From: Micromonospora sp. NBC_00389
GTDB taxonomy: Bacteria > Actinomycetota > Actinomycetes > Mycobacteriales > Micromonosporaceae
Assembly: GCF_036059255.1 (NCBI RefSeq)
Contig: NZ_CP107947.1
Span: 1,054,001-1,118,000 of the forward strand
Length of the DNA stretch: 64,000 nt
Direction of reading: 5' to 3'
In this document: positions 36,319 to 44,327 of the stretch, piece after piece
Position numbering within the stretch: the first letter of the stretch is position 1
Layout: every line of letters starts with the position of its first letter
Program-made: the position numbers and the translations under genes
The notes under the pieces: model-generated
Told to the model about the DNA's origin: nothing
What the model saw: the letters and a program-made list of their open reading frames with translations, nothing else
Database searches by the model: none

Positions 36319-39300
36319 CTAGACGGCGGCGAGCCGCGCGCGCAGGGCGTCGGCGGCGGCGCGTTCGCTGCGCTGCTCGGTCGCGTATGCCAGCCGAACC
36401 GCCTCGTCCGCACTGGCCAGTGCCTCCGCCGGGTGACCGCACGCGGCCAGCGCCTCGGCCAGCACACTGGCCGCGATCACCTGACTACGCACGTCCTCGG
36501 CCGGCGCGGCGACCGCCCGCCGAGCCCAGTCCAGCGCCTGGTCCCGCTGACCGTGGGCGAGCAGCGCCGACGCGTACCGGGCCATCGCCTGGCGGCGGGA
36601 GAAGAGCAGCGAGGGTGCGGTCGCGGCTGCGGTGGCCACCGGGGCGAGCAGGCCGACCGCGGTCGCCGGGTCGCCGGCGGCCAACCGGGCGGTGGCCAGC
36701 AGCACCCGGGGTGCCACCTGCGCCGGGGCCTGCGGGTTGTGCGGCTCGACGGCGGTCAGCACCGCGCGGGCGGCCTGCTCGGCGGTCTCGCAGTCGCCCA
36801 TGTCCAGCGCCACGAAGCCACGCAGCGTCCCGGCCATCCCGGTGAGCAGCGGGTGCGAGGTCAGCTCGGCGTACGCCACGGCGTCGGTGAGCAGGTCGGC
36901 CGCGTGCTCCGGCTCGCCCAGCCCGCGCGCCACCACGGCCCGGACCACCAGCGCGAACCCGCGCCCCCAGTCGTCGGAGGCGGCCGCGAACTCGCGATAC
37001 GCCCGCCGGGCCTCCCGATCCGCCTCGGCCAGGTCGCCCAGTTCGGCCGTGGCGAACGCCGCCACCGCGCGCAGCGTGCCCACCGCCCACGCCTCCCCGA
37101 CCCGCTCGCCGAAGGGCAGGAAGACCTGCGCCATCCGACACGCCTCCCGCAGCCGGCCTGCGAGCAGCCGGGCGAAAGCCGTGGTGCCCCGCAGCCAGGC
37201 CCGCCCGTACGGATCCTTCAGCTCGGCGAAGAGTCGGGCGGCCCGGCCGAGCACCGCGTCGGTGCCGGCGAAGTCGCCCCGGGTGGTGGTCACCCAGGCC
37301 AGGTTCTGCAACGACCAGGCCTGCCCGCGCCGGTCCTGCGCGCCGAGGCTGACCTGGTACGCGGCGGCCAACCGGCTGCTCGCCTGGCTCAGCCGCCCGG
37401 CCACGAAGTCGGCCATGCCGAGCCGGCGCATCGCGGAGGCGCGCAGCGTGGGCAGCCCGGCGGCAGTGGCCACCTGCAACGCCTCCTGCCAGGCGACCAC
37501 CGCCCGGCCCTGGTCACCGACGGTCTGCTGAGCCTGCCCGGCGAGCAGCAGGGCGCTGACCCGGATCGCCTCGTCCCCGGCGTTCGCGGCAATCTTCTCG
37601 GCGAAGGCGAGGGCGTCGACGACCCGACCGATCTGGAGCAGCGCCCGGGCATGCACCACCCGGTCGGCCGCCGGCACCCCGTCGCGGGCCAGTTCGGTGG
37701 CGCGCTCCGCGTACTCCACGGCCAGCGCCGGCTCGCCCGCCGACAGTGACCGGCGGGCGGCCCGGCCGAGCGCGGCGACCCCGAGCGGGACCACCGCGCG
37801 GGCCGACGCGTCCGGACGCAGCTTCACCGCGTCGGCGAGCCTGGCGGCCCGCTCGACGTGCGTCGCCACGAAGTCGTCCCGGGCCTCCTCGTTGAACCCG
37901 CCCGGCCCGCCGGCCGCCGTCTCGTCCCCCGGCGCCGCCCAGCGCGCCAGCGCGGCGTGCCGCTCGGCCAGCTCCGCCTTGCTCACCCCGGCGTACGCGG
38001 CCTCCCGCATCAACGGGGTGGCGAACGCGTAGCCGGTACGGGTGCGGTGCAGCATCCGCCGTTGCAGCAGCTCCTCGACGGCTCGGTCGAGCTCGACGGC
38101 GACCACCGCCGACGGTCGGCCGTCGCGGCCGGCCCGCTGGTCGCGCAGCGCCTCCAGCGCACCGGTCGGGACCGTGTCACCGACGACCGCGGCGTCGCGC
38201 AGCACCGAGCGGGCGTCCGGCGGCAGCGCGTCGATGCGTGCCGCGAGCACGGCGGCGAGGTCCCGGGAGAGCAACCGGCTGCCCAGCGAGCCGGGCACCA
38301 GCCGCCAGCCGGCCGTCGAGCCCTGGTCCCGCTCGCCGGGTGCGCCCCGGTTGCCGCGCCCTGGTTCCACCGTGGTGAGCGCTCCGCGCTCGATCAGCAG
38401 GGTGACCAGCTCGGCCAGGTAGAACGGGTTGCCCTGGGCGGTGGCCAGCAGCCGGTCCGTGTCGGCCTGCGGCAGCTTGCCGCCGCTGAGGTAACTGGTG
38501 AGCAGCCGGGCGGCATCGGCGCCGCGCAGCGGCGGCAGGGAGTGCACCTCGGCGTCCGCGACCCGGGTCAGCGCGCCGGCGGTACGGACCAGCTCGGGGC
38601 GGCCGAGCAGCAGCACCAGCACCGGGCCGGTGAGTCGGGACAGGGTCAACCCGAGAGCGCGGATCGTCTCGGCGGTGGCGTCGTGCAGGTCGTCCACCAC
38701 GATCACCAGTGGCGCCTCCATGGCGAGCCCACTGAGCAGGTCGGCGACCGCGTTCGGCACCGCCTCGGCGTCGGCCGCCGGCGCGCCCGCGCTGCCCCAC
38801 TCGCCGTTGTCGGTGCCGCCGTGGGCGGGAAGGTCGGCGTAGCCGAGCAGGGCGAGCACTTGATCGGTGACGATCGGCGGCTGCTCACTGCCGGCCCGGG
38901 CCAGCCGCTGGCCGAGCCGGCGCAGCCGCTCCTCGACCGCTGGCCGGGTCAACGCGGTGGCCGCGTCACTGGGCAGGCCGACGGCGGCGCGGACCAGGTC
39001 GGCCAGCGGCGCGAGCCGGCGCCGCTCACCGAAGGCGGCGCAGCGCACCGAGAGGACCCGGGCACCGGTGTGCGCGGCGTACCGGCCAGCGCCCACGTCG
39101 TACCCGGCGGCGAGGCGTTCCACCTCAGCGGCGAACCGGGACTTGCCGATGCCCGCCTCGGCGGTCATCAGCAGCACCCTCGGATCACCCTGGTCGATGA
39201 CCTCGGCGAGCCGCCCGGCGACCCGACCGATCTCGGTCTCCCGGCCCACGTAGGGCGCCTCGTCGCCGAGGCCGGACCGGGTGCCCGGCGCGTCCAGCAG

Positions 39301-39939
39301 ACCCAGCAGCTCGTACGCCTCGACCGGCTCGCGCTTGCCCTTGAGCCGCAACGGGCGCAGCGCCCGCCAGGAGGCGACGTGCCGGGTGGTGGCGGCGGTC
39401 CGGGCGCCGGCGTAGACGGCACCGACTGCGGCGGCGTCGGCCAGCCGGGCGGCGGTGTTCACCGTGTCCCCGATGACCGTGTACTCGATGGCGGCCTGGA
39501 TGCCCGCGATGACGTCGCCGGTGTTCAGTCCGACCCGCAGCCCGAGCGGCGCACCGCCGCCCCGCTCGTCGTCGAGCACCCGGCGGACCGCCCGCTGCAT
39601 CGACAGGGCGGCCCGGACCGCGCGTTCGGCGTCATCCTCGTGCGCCACCGGGGCGCCGAAGACCGCCATGATCCCGTCACCGGTCAGCTTGTCGACGTGC
39701 CCGCCGAAGGTCTTCACCGCGCCGGCGAGGGCGGCGAGCACCCGGTCGGTGACCGCACCGACCCGTTCCGGGTCAAGATCCTCGGACCAGGAGGTGAAAT
39801 CGGAAAGGTCCCCGAAGAGCACGGTGACCACCCGGCGCTCGGCCGCCGGCAACGTCGCGGCGGCCGGCAGCGCGGCACCGCAATTGTGGCAGAACCGGGC
39901 ACCGGGAACGGCGACGGTTCCACACACGGGGCAGGTCAC
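36319..39939 (-). CDS. Adenylate/guanylate cyclase fused to AAA ATPase and TPR-rich region
   Basis: Large signalling protein, 1206 residues. Residues 3-21 are a zinc-ribbon (CPVCG...CHNCG). Residues about 36-215 are a class III cyclase domain with metal Asp44 (LFGDLSDFTS) and Asp88 (KLTGDGIMAVFG), and transition-state Asn161 and Arg165 (GDTVNTAARL), so it looks catalytically competent. An AAA/STAND-type ATPase follows with Walker A AEAGIGKS (about 259-266) and Walker B-like LVIVVDDLHD. The C-terminal 500 residues are alpha-helical TPR-like repeats. This architecture is common in mycobacteria and relatives. GTG start overlaps the MBL stop by GTGA, so they are one operon. Whether ATP or GTP is the substrate is not certain; crp lies in the same window. 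Confidence 0.9.
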   Translation of the reverse strand: MTCPVCGTVAVPGARFCHNCGAALPAAATLPAAERRVVTVLFGDLSDFTSWSEDLDPERVGAVTDRVLAALAGAVKTFGGHVDKLTGDGIMAVFGAPVAHEDDAERAVRAALSMQRAVRRVLDDERGGGAPLGLRVGLNTGDVIAGIQAAIEYTVIGDTVNTAARLADAAAVGAVYAGARTAATTRHVASWRALRPLRLKGKREPVEAYELLGLLDAPGTRSGLGDEAPYVGRETEIGRVAGRLAEVIDQGDPRVLLMTAEAGIGKSRFAAEVERLAAGYDVGAGRYAAHTGARVLSVRCAAFGERRRLAPLADLVRAAVGLPSDAATALTRPAVEERLRRLGQRLARAGSEQPPIVTDQVLALLGYADLPAHGGTDNGEWGSAGAPAADAEAVPNAVADLLSGLAMEAPLVIVVDDLHDATAETIRALGLTLSRLTGPVLVLLLGRPELVRTAGALTRVADAEVHSLPPLRGADAARLLTSYLSGGKLPQADTDRLLATAQGNPFYLAELVTLLIERGALTTVEPGRGNRGAPGERDQGSTAGWRLVPGSLGSRLLSRDLAAVLAARIDALPPDARSVLRDAAVVGDTVPTGALEALRDQRAGRDGRPSAVVAVELDRAVEELLQRRMLHRTRTGYAFATPLMREAAYAGVSKAELAERHAALARWAAPGDETAAGGPGGFNEEARDDFVATHVERAARLADAVKLRPDASARAVVPLGVAALGRAARRSLSAGEPALAVEYAERATELARDGVPAADRVVHARALLQIGRVVDALAFAEKIAANAGDEAIRVSALLLAGQAQQTVGDQGRAVVAWQEALQVATAAGLPTLRASAMRRLGMADFVAGRLSQASSRLAAAYQVSLGAQDRRGQAWSLQNLAWVTTTRGDFAGTDAVLGRAARLFAELKDPYGRAWLRGTTAFARLLAGRLREACRMAQVFLPFGERVGEAWAVGTLRAVAAFATAELGDLAEADREARRAYREFAAASDDWGRGFALVVRAVVARGLGEPEHAADLLTDAVAYAELTSHPLLTGMAGTLRGFVALDMGDCETAEQAARAVLTAVEPHNPQAPAQVAPRVLLATARLAAGDPATAVGLLAPVATAAATAPSLLFSRRQAMARYASALLAHGQRDQALDWARRAVAAPAEDVRSQVIAASVLAEALAACGHPAEALASADEAVRLAYATEQRSERAAADALRARLAAV

Positions 39940-40772
39940 GTGTGTTCCAACCCACTGACCCCCGGCTCAGATTCCCCGGTGGCGACCCCCAGGTACTCCA
40001 ACTGGGCGCGGACCGACCACTCGGCGGCCCACCAGAGCGAGCGGTCCACGTCGGCGTAGACCGCAGCGACCACCTCGGCCGGGGTGCGGGCACCGGCGGT
40101 GACCGCCGCCCGCACCTGGTCGAGCCGGGCCCGACGGTGGGCGAGATAGAAGTCGGCCGCTGCGGCGCAGTCGGCCAGCGCCGGGCCGTGTCCGGGCAGC
40201 GCCGGGATCCCCCGGTACGCGGACAGCAACTCCAGGCTGGTCAGGTAGTCGCCGAGGTGCCCGTCCGGGTGGGCCACCACCGTGGTGCCCCGGCCGAGGA
40301 TGGTGTCACCGGTGAGCACCACCCGCTCGTCGCCGTACGCGACGTGCAGGCAGACCGAGTCGGCGGTGTGCCCGGGGGTGGGTACCGGTCGCACCGCCAG
40401 GCCGGGGAGGTCCAGTGGCTCGGGCCGAGCGGCCAGCGGCTCGGCGCCGATGCTGTGTGCCAGGTCGACGGCGCGTACCGGCACCCCGCCGAGCAGCTCG
40501 CTCAACCGGGCGGAGCCCTCGGTGTGGTCGGGGTGGCCGTGGGTGATCAGGATCAGCCCGACCGGGCCGGTCGCGGCGATCCGGGTCAGGTGCCCCTCGT
40601 CCGCCGGCCCCGGGTCGACCACGACGCCGTACTCCGCCGCCGGGGCGCGCAGCACCCAGGTGTTGGTGCCGTCGAGGGTCATCGGGCCAGGGTTCGGCGC
40701 GCGCAGCAGCGTCACCCAGCTCGGCAGCTCGTCGGCGAGGGCCGCCGCCGGCGCCGTCACGTGCCCGCTCAT
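39936..40772 (-). CDS. MBL-fold metallohydrolase (Rv3677c type)
   Basis: Metallo-beta-lactamase-fold hydrolase of 278 residues with the metal motif HGHPDH at residues 78-83, then VPTPGHTADSVCLH and VLTGDTILGRGTTVV, and LPGHGP toward the end, as in glyoxalase II/LACTB2-like enzymes. In mycobacteria the orthologue is next to crp and ridA; here ridA is still adjacent. The start at 40772 is chosen because TACGAT (40780-40785) ends 7 nt upstream; an ATG at 40814 would add 14 residues lacking homology. It is translationally coupled to the downstream cyclase gene, a linkage I do not know from mycobacteria. Substrate unknown. Confidence 0.85.
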   Translation of the reverse strand: MSGHVTAPAAALADELPSWVTLLRAPNPGPMTLDGTNTWVLRAPAAEYGVVVDPGPADEGHLTRIAATGPVGLILITHGHPDHTEGSARLSELLGGVPVRAVDLAHSIGAEPLAARPEPLDLPGLAVRPVPTPGHTADSVCLHVAYGDERVVLTGDTILGRGTTVVAHPDGHLGDYLTSLELLSAYRGIPALPGHGPALADCAAAADFYLAHRRARLDQVRAAVTAGARTPAEVVAAVYADVDRSLWWAAEWSVRAQLEYLGVATGESEPGVSGLEHT

Positions 40773-40800
40773 GGCTGCGATCGTACGACCCCGCCCGCCA

Positions 40801-40886
40801 CACCCCGCGATCATGCACGTTCGGTCCCTGATTCATCCCTGTTCAGGGCTTTCATCCGGGCCGGAAGTGCATGGTCGCGGGGGTGG
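40801..40886. repeat. Intergenic imperfect palindrome with nested hairpin
   Basis: The outer arms, about 40801-40823 and 40861-40886, pair imperfectly through CCCGCGA, CATGCAC and TTC blocks. Inside is CCCTGA (40826-40831) with TCAGGG (40843-40848). It lies between ridA and the MBL gene and could serve as a terminator for ridA. GATC-ATGCAC-type palindromes of this kind are repeated in Micromonospora genomes as far as I recall. Confidence 0.6.
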
Positions 40887-40893
40887 CGACGCG

Positions 40894-41355
40894 TCAGGCA
40901 ACCTCGACGATGAGTTCGATCTCCACTGGGGCGTCGAGGGGGAGTTCGGCGACCCCCACGGCGCTGCGGGCGTGACGGCCGGCCTCGCCGAAGACGGTGC
41001 CCAACAGGTCGGAGGCACCGTTGATCACGGCGGGCTGGCCGGTGAACCCGGGCGCGGAGGCCACGAAACCGGTCAGCTTGACCACCTTGACCACATTCTC
41101 CAGGCCGACCAGCGAGTCGACCGCGGCCAACGCGTTCAGCCCACACCGCTGAGCCAGGTCCTTCGCCTGCTCGGCGGAGATTCCGGCGCCGACCTTGCCG
41201 GTGGCCAGCAGCTTCCCCTCGGCGATCGGCAGTTGGCCGGAGACGTACACGTGCTGCCCGGACTGCACGGCCGGCACGTAGCTGGCCACCGGCGGCACCA
41301 CCTCGGGCAGTTCGAGCCCCAGCTCGGCGAGCTTCGCGTGCGGGCCGTTGCTCAT
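40894..41355 (-). CDS. RidA-family protein
   Basis: Member of the RidA/YjgF/UK114 family, 153 residues; archetypes deaminate reactive enamines/imines from PLP enzymes. Visible segments are PAVQSGQHVYVSGQLPI, GKVGAGISAEQAKDLAQRCGLNALAAVDSLVGLENVVKVVKLTGFVAS and the C-terminal VGVAELPLDAPVEIELIVEVA. The C-terminal arginine typical of archetypal RidA (RVE... motif) is not obvious: ARSAVGVAELPLDAPVEIE has Arg three residues before the strand. It is the homologue of mycobacterial Rv3678c. The start overlaps the 51-residue gene stop by ATGA. Confidence 0.87.
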   Translation of the reverse strand: MSNGPHAKLAELGLELPEVVPPVASYVPAVQSGQHVYVSGQLPIAEGKLLATGKVGAGISAEQAKDLAQRCGLNALAAVDSLVGLENVVKVVKLTGFVASAPGFTGQPAVINGASDLLGTVFGEAGRHARSAVGVAELPLDAPVEIELIVEVA

Positions 41356-41507
41356 GCCTTGGGCCGCTTCAGGTACGCGACCAGTTGGTCCGGGTTCGGC
41401 CCGGGGACCACGGCGACGAGCTCCCACCCGTCCTCGCCCCAGTTGTCGAGGATCTGCTTGGTCGCATGGACCAGCAGCGGGACCGTGGAGTATTCCCACT
41501 TCTGCAT
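41352..41507 (-). CDS. Small DUF4177-like protein (Rv3678A type)
   Basis: Protein of 51 residues: MQKWEYSTVPLL, then ILDNWGEDGWELVAVVPGP and LVAYLKRPKA. The pattern W-E-Y...L...G-x-x-G-W-E-L...Y-L-K-R-P is typical of DUF4177-like proteins. A gene of this kind sits beside ridA and the two ArsA-like ATPases throughout actinobacteria. Function unknown. It overlaps ridA by ATGA, so the two are co-translated. GGAG lies about 9 nt upstream of the ATG. Too short for many gene callers, but conserved context makes it convincing. Confidence 0.85.
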   Translation of the reverse strand: MQKWEYSTVPLLVHATKQILDNWGEDGWELVAVVPGPNPDQLVAYLKRPKA

Positions 41508-41551
41508 CGCTGGAGGGCTCCCTCTCGGTGCGGACTTCTTCGAGGCACAGC

Positions 41552-42031
41552 CTACGGTCCGCTGGCCGAGTGAGGTGCGGGACGCTGCTCCGGCGCAGCC
41601 GGCAGCTCTCCGCAGGGTCCCTCGTGCTCGTACATCTGAGGGCAGCGGGACCGGTCGGGCAGCAGCAGGTCGCAGAAGACCCGGTGCCGGTTGTTCTGGT
41701 CGTCGGCGTTGGACACGGTGGTCTCGCCGGCGTCCAGCTCCGGCAGAAAGCCCAGGGACACCGCGACCCGACCGGCCAGCGTGGTCGCCGCCGCCAGGTC
41801 GGGCACCCGGATCGGCAGGTGGATGACGAAGCCCGGCTCGTCGTCGTCCCGGGCCCGCCCGATGGGGCGACTCGGCGCCCGCGCCGCCTCCGTCGACTCC
41901 GGCACCCGGCGGTACGACCGCTCGTTGACCGGCAGGCTGCCCACCGGCGCGTCGGCCTCGCCGACGGACCCGGGCCTGCGCGGCCGGTTGTTCGGGAACT
42001 GGGTGCGAGGAACATTGTCCGCGTCGCGCAT
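41552..42031 (-). CDS. Hypothetical protein upstream of ridA
   Basis: Protein of 159 residues, not recognised. The N-terminal half is basic and Pro/Arg-rich, probably disordered. From about residue 68 a folded part appears: DEPGFVIHLPIRVPDLAAATTLAGRVAVSLGFLPELD, then NNRHRVFCDLLLPDRSRCPQMYEHEGPCGEL with three cysteines in a possible metal or disulfide arrangement (C-x9-C-x8-C), and a Pro-rich tail. GGAGG lies about 7 nt before the ATG at 42031. It is 44 nt upstream of the DUF4177-like gene and so may be the first gene of a small operon. Confidence 0.65.
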   Translation of the reverse strand: MRDADNVPRTQFPNNRPRRPGSVGEADAPVGSLPVNERSYRRVPESTEAARAPSRPIGRARDDDEPGFVIHLPIRVPDLAAATTLAGRVAVSLGFLPELDAGETTVSNADDQNNRHRVFCDLLLPDRSRCPQMYEHEGPCGELPAAPEQRPAPHSASGP

Positions 42032-42385
42032 GTACTGCCTCCGGGGTCGTACCTCTCGGATCACACTTCCGGTCCGAACCATCCGTCCGTTCCGGCCCCC
42101 GCACCGGGACGAAGGTAGGTCCCGAGCCTCAGTCCCGCCAACAGGACGCGCACGATCGGTCACCCCGAGCCACATATACGACACCTTGCAGGTAGGAAGC
42201 CCGACGGTGCTCCGCACCGGTGGCCAGCCGGTCGAATTCGAAGCTGGCACGGCACGACGGGGGCGACATCGATCCGGTGGTTGACCGCTACCCTTCCGGT
42301 CGGACGGTCGCGCAGCGCCCGGACGCCCGCTCGATCACGCTCGGCGCCAGGGGTGGCGACGGGCGCCGCACCCCCGGGGGAAGAG
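42032..42385. promoter_or_regulatory. Divergent intergenic region with several palindromes
   Basis: This 354-bp gene-free stretch separates divergent genes. It holds the hairpin CGGTGC-TCC-GCACCG (42205-42219), the palindrome CGAATTCG (42233-42240) flanked by GCCAGC (42223-42228) and GCTGGC (42243-42248), and a TACCCT -10-like element (42289-42294) that would give the rightward gene a leader of about 85 nt. No RNA family is recognised. Confidence 0.35.
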
Positions 42386-43267
42386 ATGACCCAACCGCCC
42401 AGCGGCGACCAGCCCGCACACCCGCCCGTTCACCCGGATCCCACCGGCCAGCCCGACGGTTCCGCCGTCCCCGGCCAGTCGGCCCCCGACGCGCAGCCCG
42501 GCCCGCTCGCCCTCCCGGCGCAGCCCGCCAGGCCGGCGCTCCCTGCACAGCCGGCATCGCCCGCATTCCCTGGCTCGCCCGCCTTCCCCGCGTCGCCGGC
42601 CGGGCCGGCCTTCCCCGCGTCGCCGGGCTTCCCCGCGCCGCCTGCCGGGCCGGCGTTCCCCACTCAGCCGGGCGGGACGAACTTCCCCGGGCAGCCTGGT
42701 CTGGCCGGGCAGCCCGAGGGTCCGGGCGGCGCAGCCGCACCGGCTGGGCCAGGCACTCAGGACCCCTCGGCGATCCCGCCTCCCCCCTCCGGCTACCCGC
42801 CCTACCCGGGCGCTGCCGCGCCGAAGAAGAAGCGCGGCCTGCTGATCGCGGCGATCGCGCTGGTCGTGATCATGGTGCTCTGCGTGGGCGGCGGCGTGGT
42901 GGCGTTCCTGACCCTGCGCAACGTCGAGAACGGCGAGGGCGCCAAGGAGCCGGCGGTCGCCGTCGACGAGTTCCTCACCGCGGTCTACAAGGATCGCGAC
43001 GCGACCAAGGCGGCCAGCCGCGTCTGCGCCGCCTCCCGGGACGACGAGAAGATCGCGGCGAAGGTGGCCGAGGTGCAGAAGTACTCCGCCGAGTACCAGA
43101 ACCCGCGCTTCCGGTGGACCAGCCCCAAGGTGGACAACCAGACCGGAGACCGGGCCACCGTCTCCACCCGGATCACCATGACCACCGCCGACGAGAAGGT
43201 GGCCGACCAGGACCTGCGCTTCACCGTGGTGCAGAAGACAGGTTGGTGGGTCTGCGAGGTCGCGTGA
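42386..43267 (+). CDS. Membrane-anchored protein with Pro/Ala-repeat cytoplasmic tail and small extracellular domain
   Basis: Protein of 293 residues. Residues 1 to about 145 are low-complexity Pro/Ala/Gly with repeated PAFPxSPAGP-like units (for example PAFPGSPAFPASPAGPAFPASPGFPAPPAGPAFP split over about 60-93). A basic KKKR precedes one TM segment (about 150-172). The remaining ~120 residues outside contain two cysteines (VCAAS and VCEVA at the very end) that may form a disulfide, and resemble NTF2-like or DUF4878 lipoprotein-type domains (EFLTAVYKDRDATKAASRVC). The ATG at 42386 is preceded by GGGGGAAGAG. It lies directly upstream of the ArsA-like pair. Function unknown. Confidence 0.7.
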   Translation: MTQPPSGDQPAHPPVHPDPTGQPDGSAVPGQSAPDAQPGPLALPAQPARPALPAQPASPAFPGSPAFPASPAGPAFPASPGFPAPPAGPAFPTQPGGTNFPGQPGLAGQPEGPGGAAAPAGPGTQDPSAIPPPPSGYPPYPGAAAPKKKRGLLIAAIALVVIMVLCVGGGVVAFLTLRNVENGEGAKEPAVAVDEFLTAVYKDRDATKAASRVCAASRDDEKIAAKVAEVQKYSAEYQNPRFRWTSPKVDNQTGDRATVSTRITMTTADEKVADQDLRFTVVQKTGWWVCEVA

Positions 43268-43281
43268 CCGCCAACCCTGGA

Positions 43282-43287
43282 TAGGCT
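43282..43287 (+). promoter_or_regulatory. -10 element for leaderless ArsA-like gene 1
   Basis: TAGGCT ends 6 nt before GTG 43294. There is no Shine-Dalgarno sequence. Spacing is identical to that of the next ArsA-like gene. Confidence 0.55.
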
Positions 43288-43293
43288 CGACGG

Positions 43294-44271
43294 GTGCGTG
43301 CAGCTGAGCGGCCGTCCGACCCGGCCGGTAACGGATGGTCGGCCCGTCTCCACGTCGTGACCGGCAAGGGCGGCACCGGCAAGACCAGCGTGGCGGCGGC
43401 GCTGGCCCTGGCGCTGGCCGCCGGCGGCCGGCGCACCCTGCTGGTGGAGGTCGAGGGGCGGCAGGGCATCGCCCAGCTCTTCGGCATCGATCCGCTGCCG
43501 TACGAGGAGCGACACCTCGCCGACGCCCCGGACGGCGGCGAGGTGCGCGCGCTGGCGGTGGACGCCGAGGAGGCGCTGCTCGAGTACCTCGACATGTTCT
43601 ACAAGCTGGGTGCGGCGGGCCGGGCGTTGCGCAAGCTCGGCGCCATCGACTTCGCCACCACGATCGCCCCCGGTCTGCGCGACGTGCTGCTCACCGGCAA
43701 GGTGAAGGAGGCCACGACCCGCACCTCAGGGCAGCGGCGCGTGTACGACGCGGTGGTGCTGGACGCCCCGCCGACCGGGCGGATCGGCCGGTTCCTCAAC
43801 GTCACGGCCGAGACGGCCCGGCTCGCCAAGGTCGGCCCGATCAAGACCCAGAGCGAGGGGGTCGCCGCGCTGCTGCGCTCCCCGATCACCGCGGTGCACG
43901 TGGTCACGCTGCTGGAGGAGATGCCCGTGCAGGAGACGGTGGACGCCATCGCCGACCTGACCTCGCTCGGCTTCGGGATCGGGAAGGTGATCGTCAACGG
44001 CGCCCGGCCACCGCTGCCCGCCGGCCGGGCGGTCAGTGCGGCCGAGCTGAAGCGCGGGCTGGTCGCCGCCGGGCTGCCGGCCGACCGGGAGACCGTCACC
44101 GGCCTGCACGACGAGGCGCGCGACCAGTTCATCCGGCGCGAGCTGGAGGATTCGCTCCGAGCCGACCTGGTGGAGCTGGGGCTCCCGATGGTCGAGCTGC
44201 CGTTGCTGCCCGACGGGGTGGACCGGTTGGGGCTCGCGACGCTGGCGCAGGCCCTCGTCCGGGCCGATTGA
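43294..44271 (+). CDS. ArsA/Get3-like ATPase, first of a pair (Rv3679 type)
   Basis: Deviant-Walker P-loop ATPase of 325 residues. The P-loop is VTGKGGTGKTS (about 22-32), with signature Lys as in ArsA/Get3/MinD. The switch-like VVLDAPPTGRIGRFLNV (about 157-173) matches ArsA DTAPTGHTLRLL-type switch II. Mycobacterial homologues Rv3679/Rv3680 form a complex related to Get3 and contribute to metabolite and stress tolerance. No arsenical-binding cysteines are evident, so arsenite export is unlikely. GTG start is supported by a -10 element 6 nt upstream. Confidence 0.87.
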   Translation: MRAAERPSDPAGNGWSARLHVVTGKGGTGKTSVAAALALALAAGGRRTLLVEVEGRQGIAQLFGIDPLPYEERHLADAPDGGEVRALAVDAEEALLEYLDMFYKLGAAGRALRKLGAIDFATTIAPGLRDVLLTGKVKEATTRTSGQRRVYDAVVLDAPPTGRIGRFLNVTAETARLAKVGPIKTQSEGVAALLRSPITAVHVVTLLEEMPVQETVDAIADLTSLGFGIGKVIVNGARPPLPAGRAVSAAELKRGLVAAGLPADRETVTGLHDEARDQFIRRELEDSLRADLVELGLPMVELPLLPDGVDRLGLATLAQALVRAD

Positions 44272-44315
44272 CTCACACCTGAGCTCTGCACGGGCGCTGG
44301 ACCCACCCGGCCCGA

Positions 44316-44321
44316 TACGCT
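44316..44321 (+). promoter_or_regulatory. -10 element for leaderless ArsA-like gene 2
   Basis: TACGCT ends 6 nt before GTG 44328, again with no Shine-Dalgarno sequence, although the gene is only 56 nt behind the first ArsA-like gene. Independent expression of the second subunit is therefore possible. Confidence 0.5.
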
Positions 44322-44327
44322 CGATTG

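Noticed and set aside
37858..40059. Open frame of 733 codons on the plus strand
   Set aside because: It is antisense to the cyclase-ATPase gene, whose motifs are intact on the other strand.
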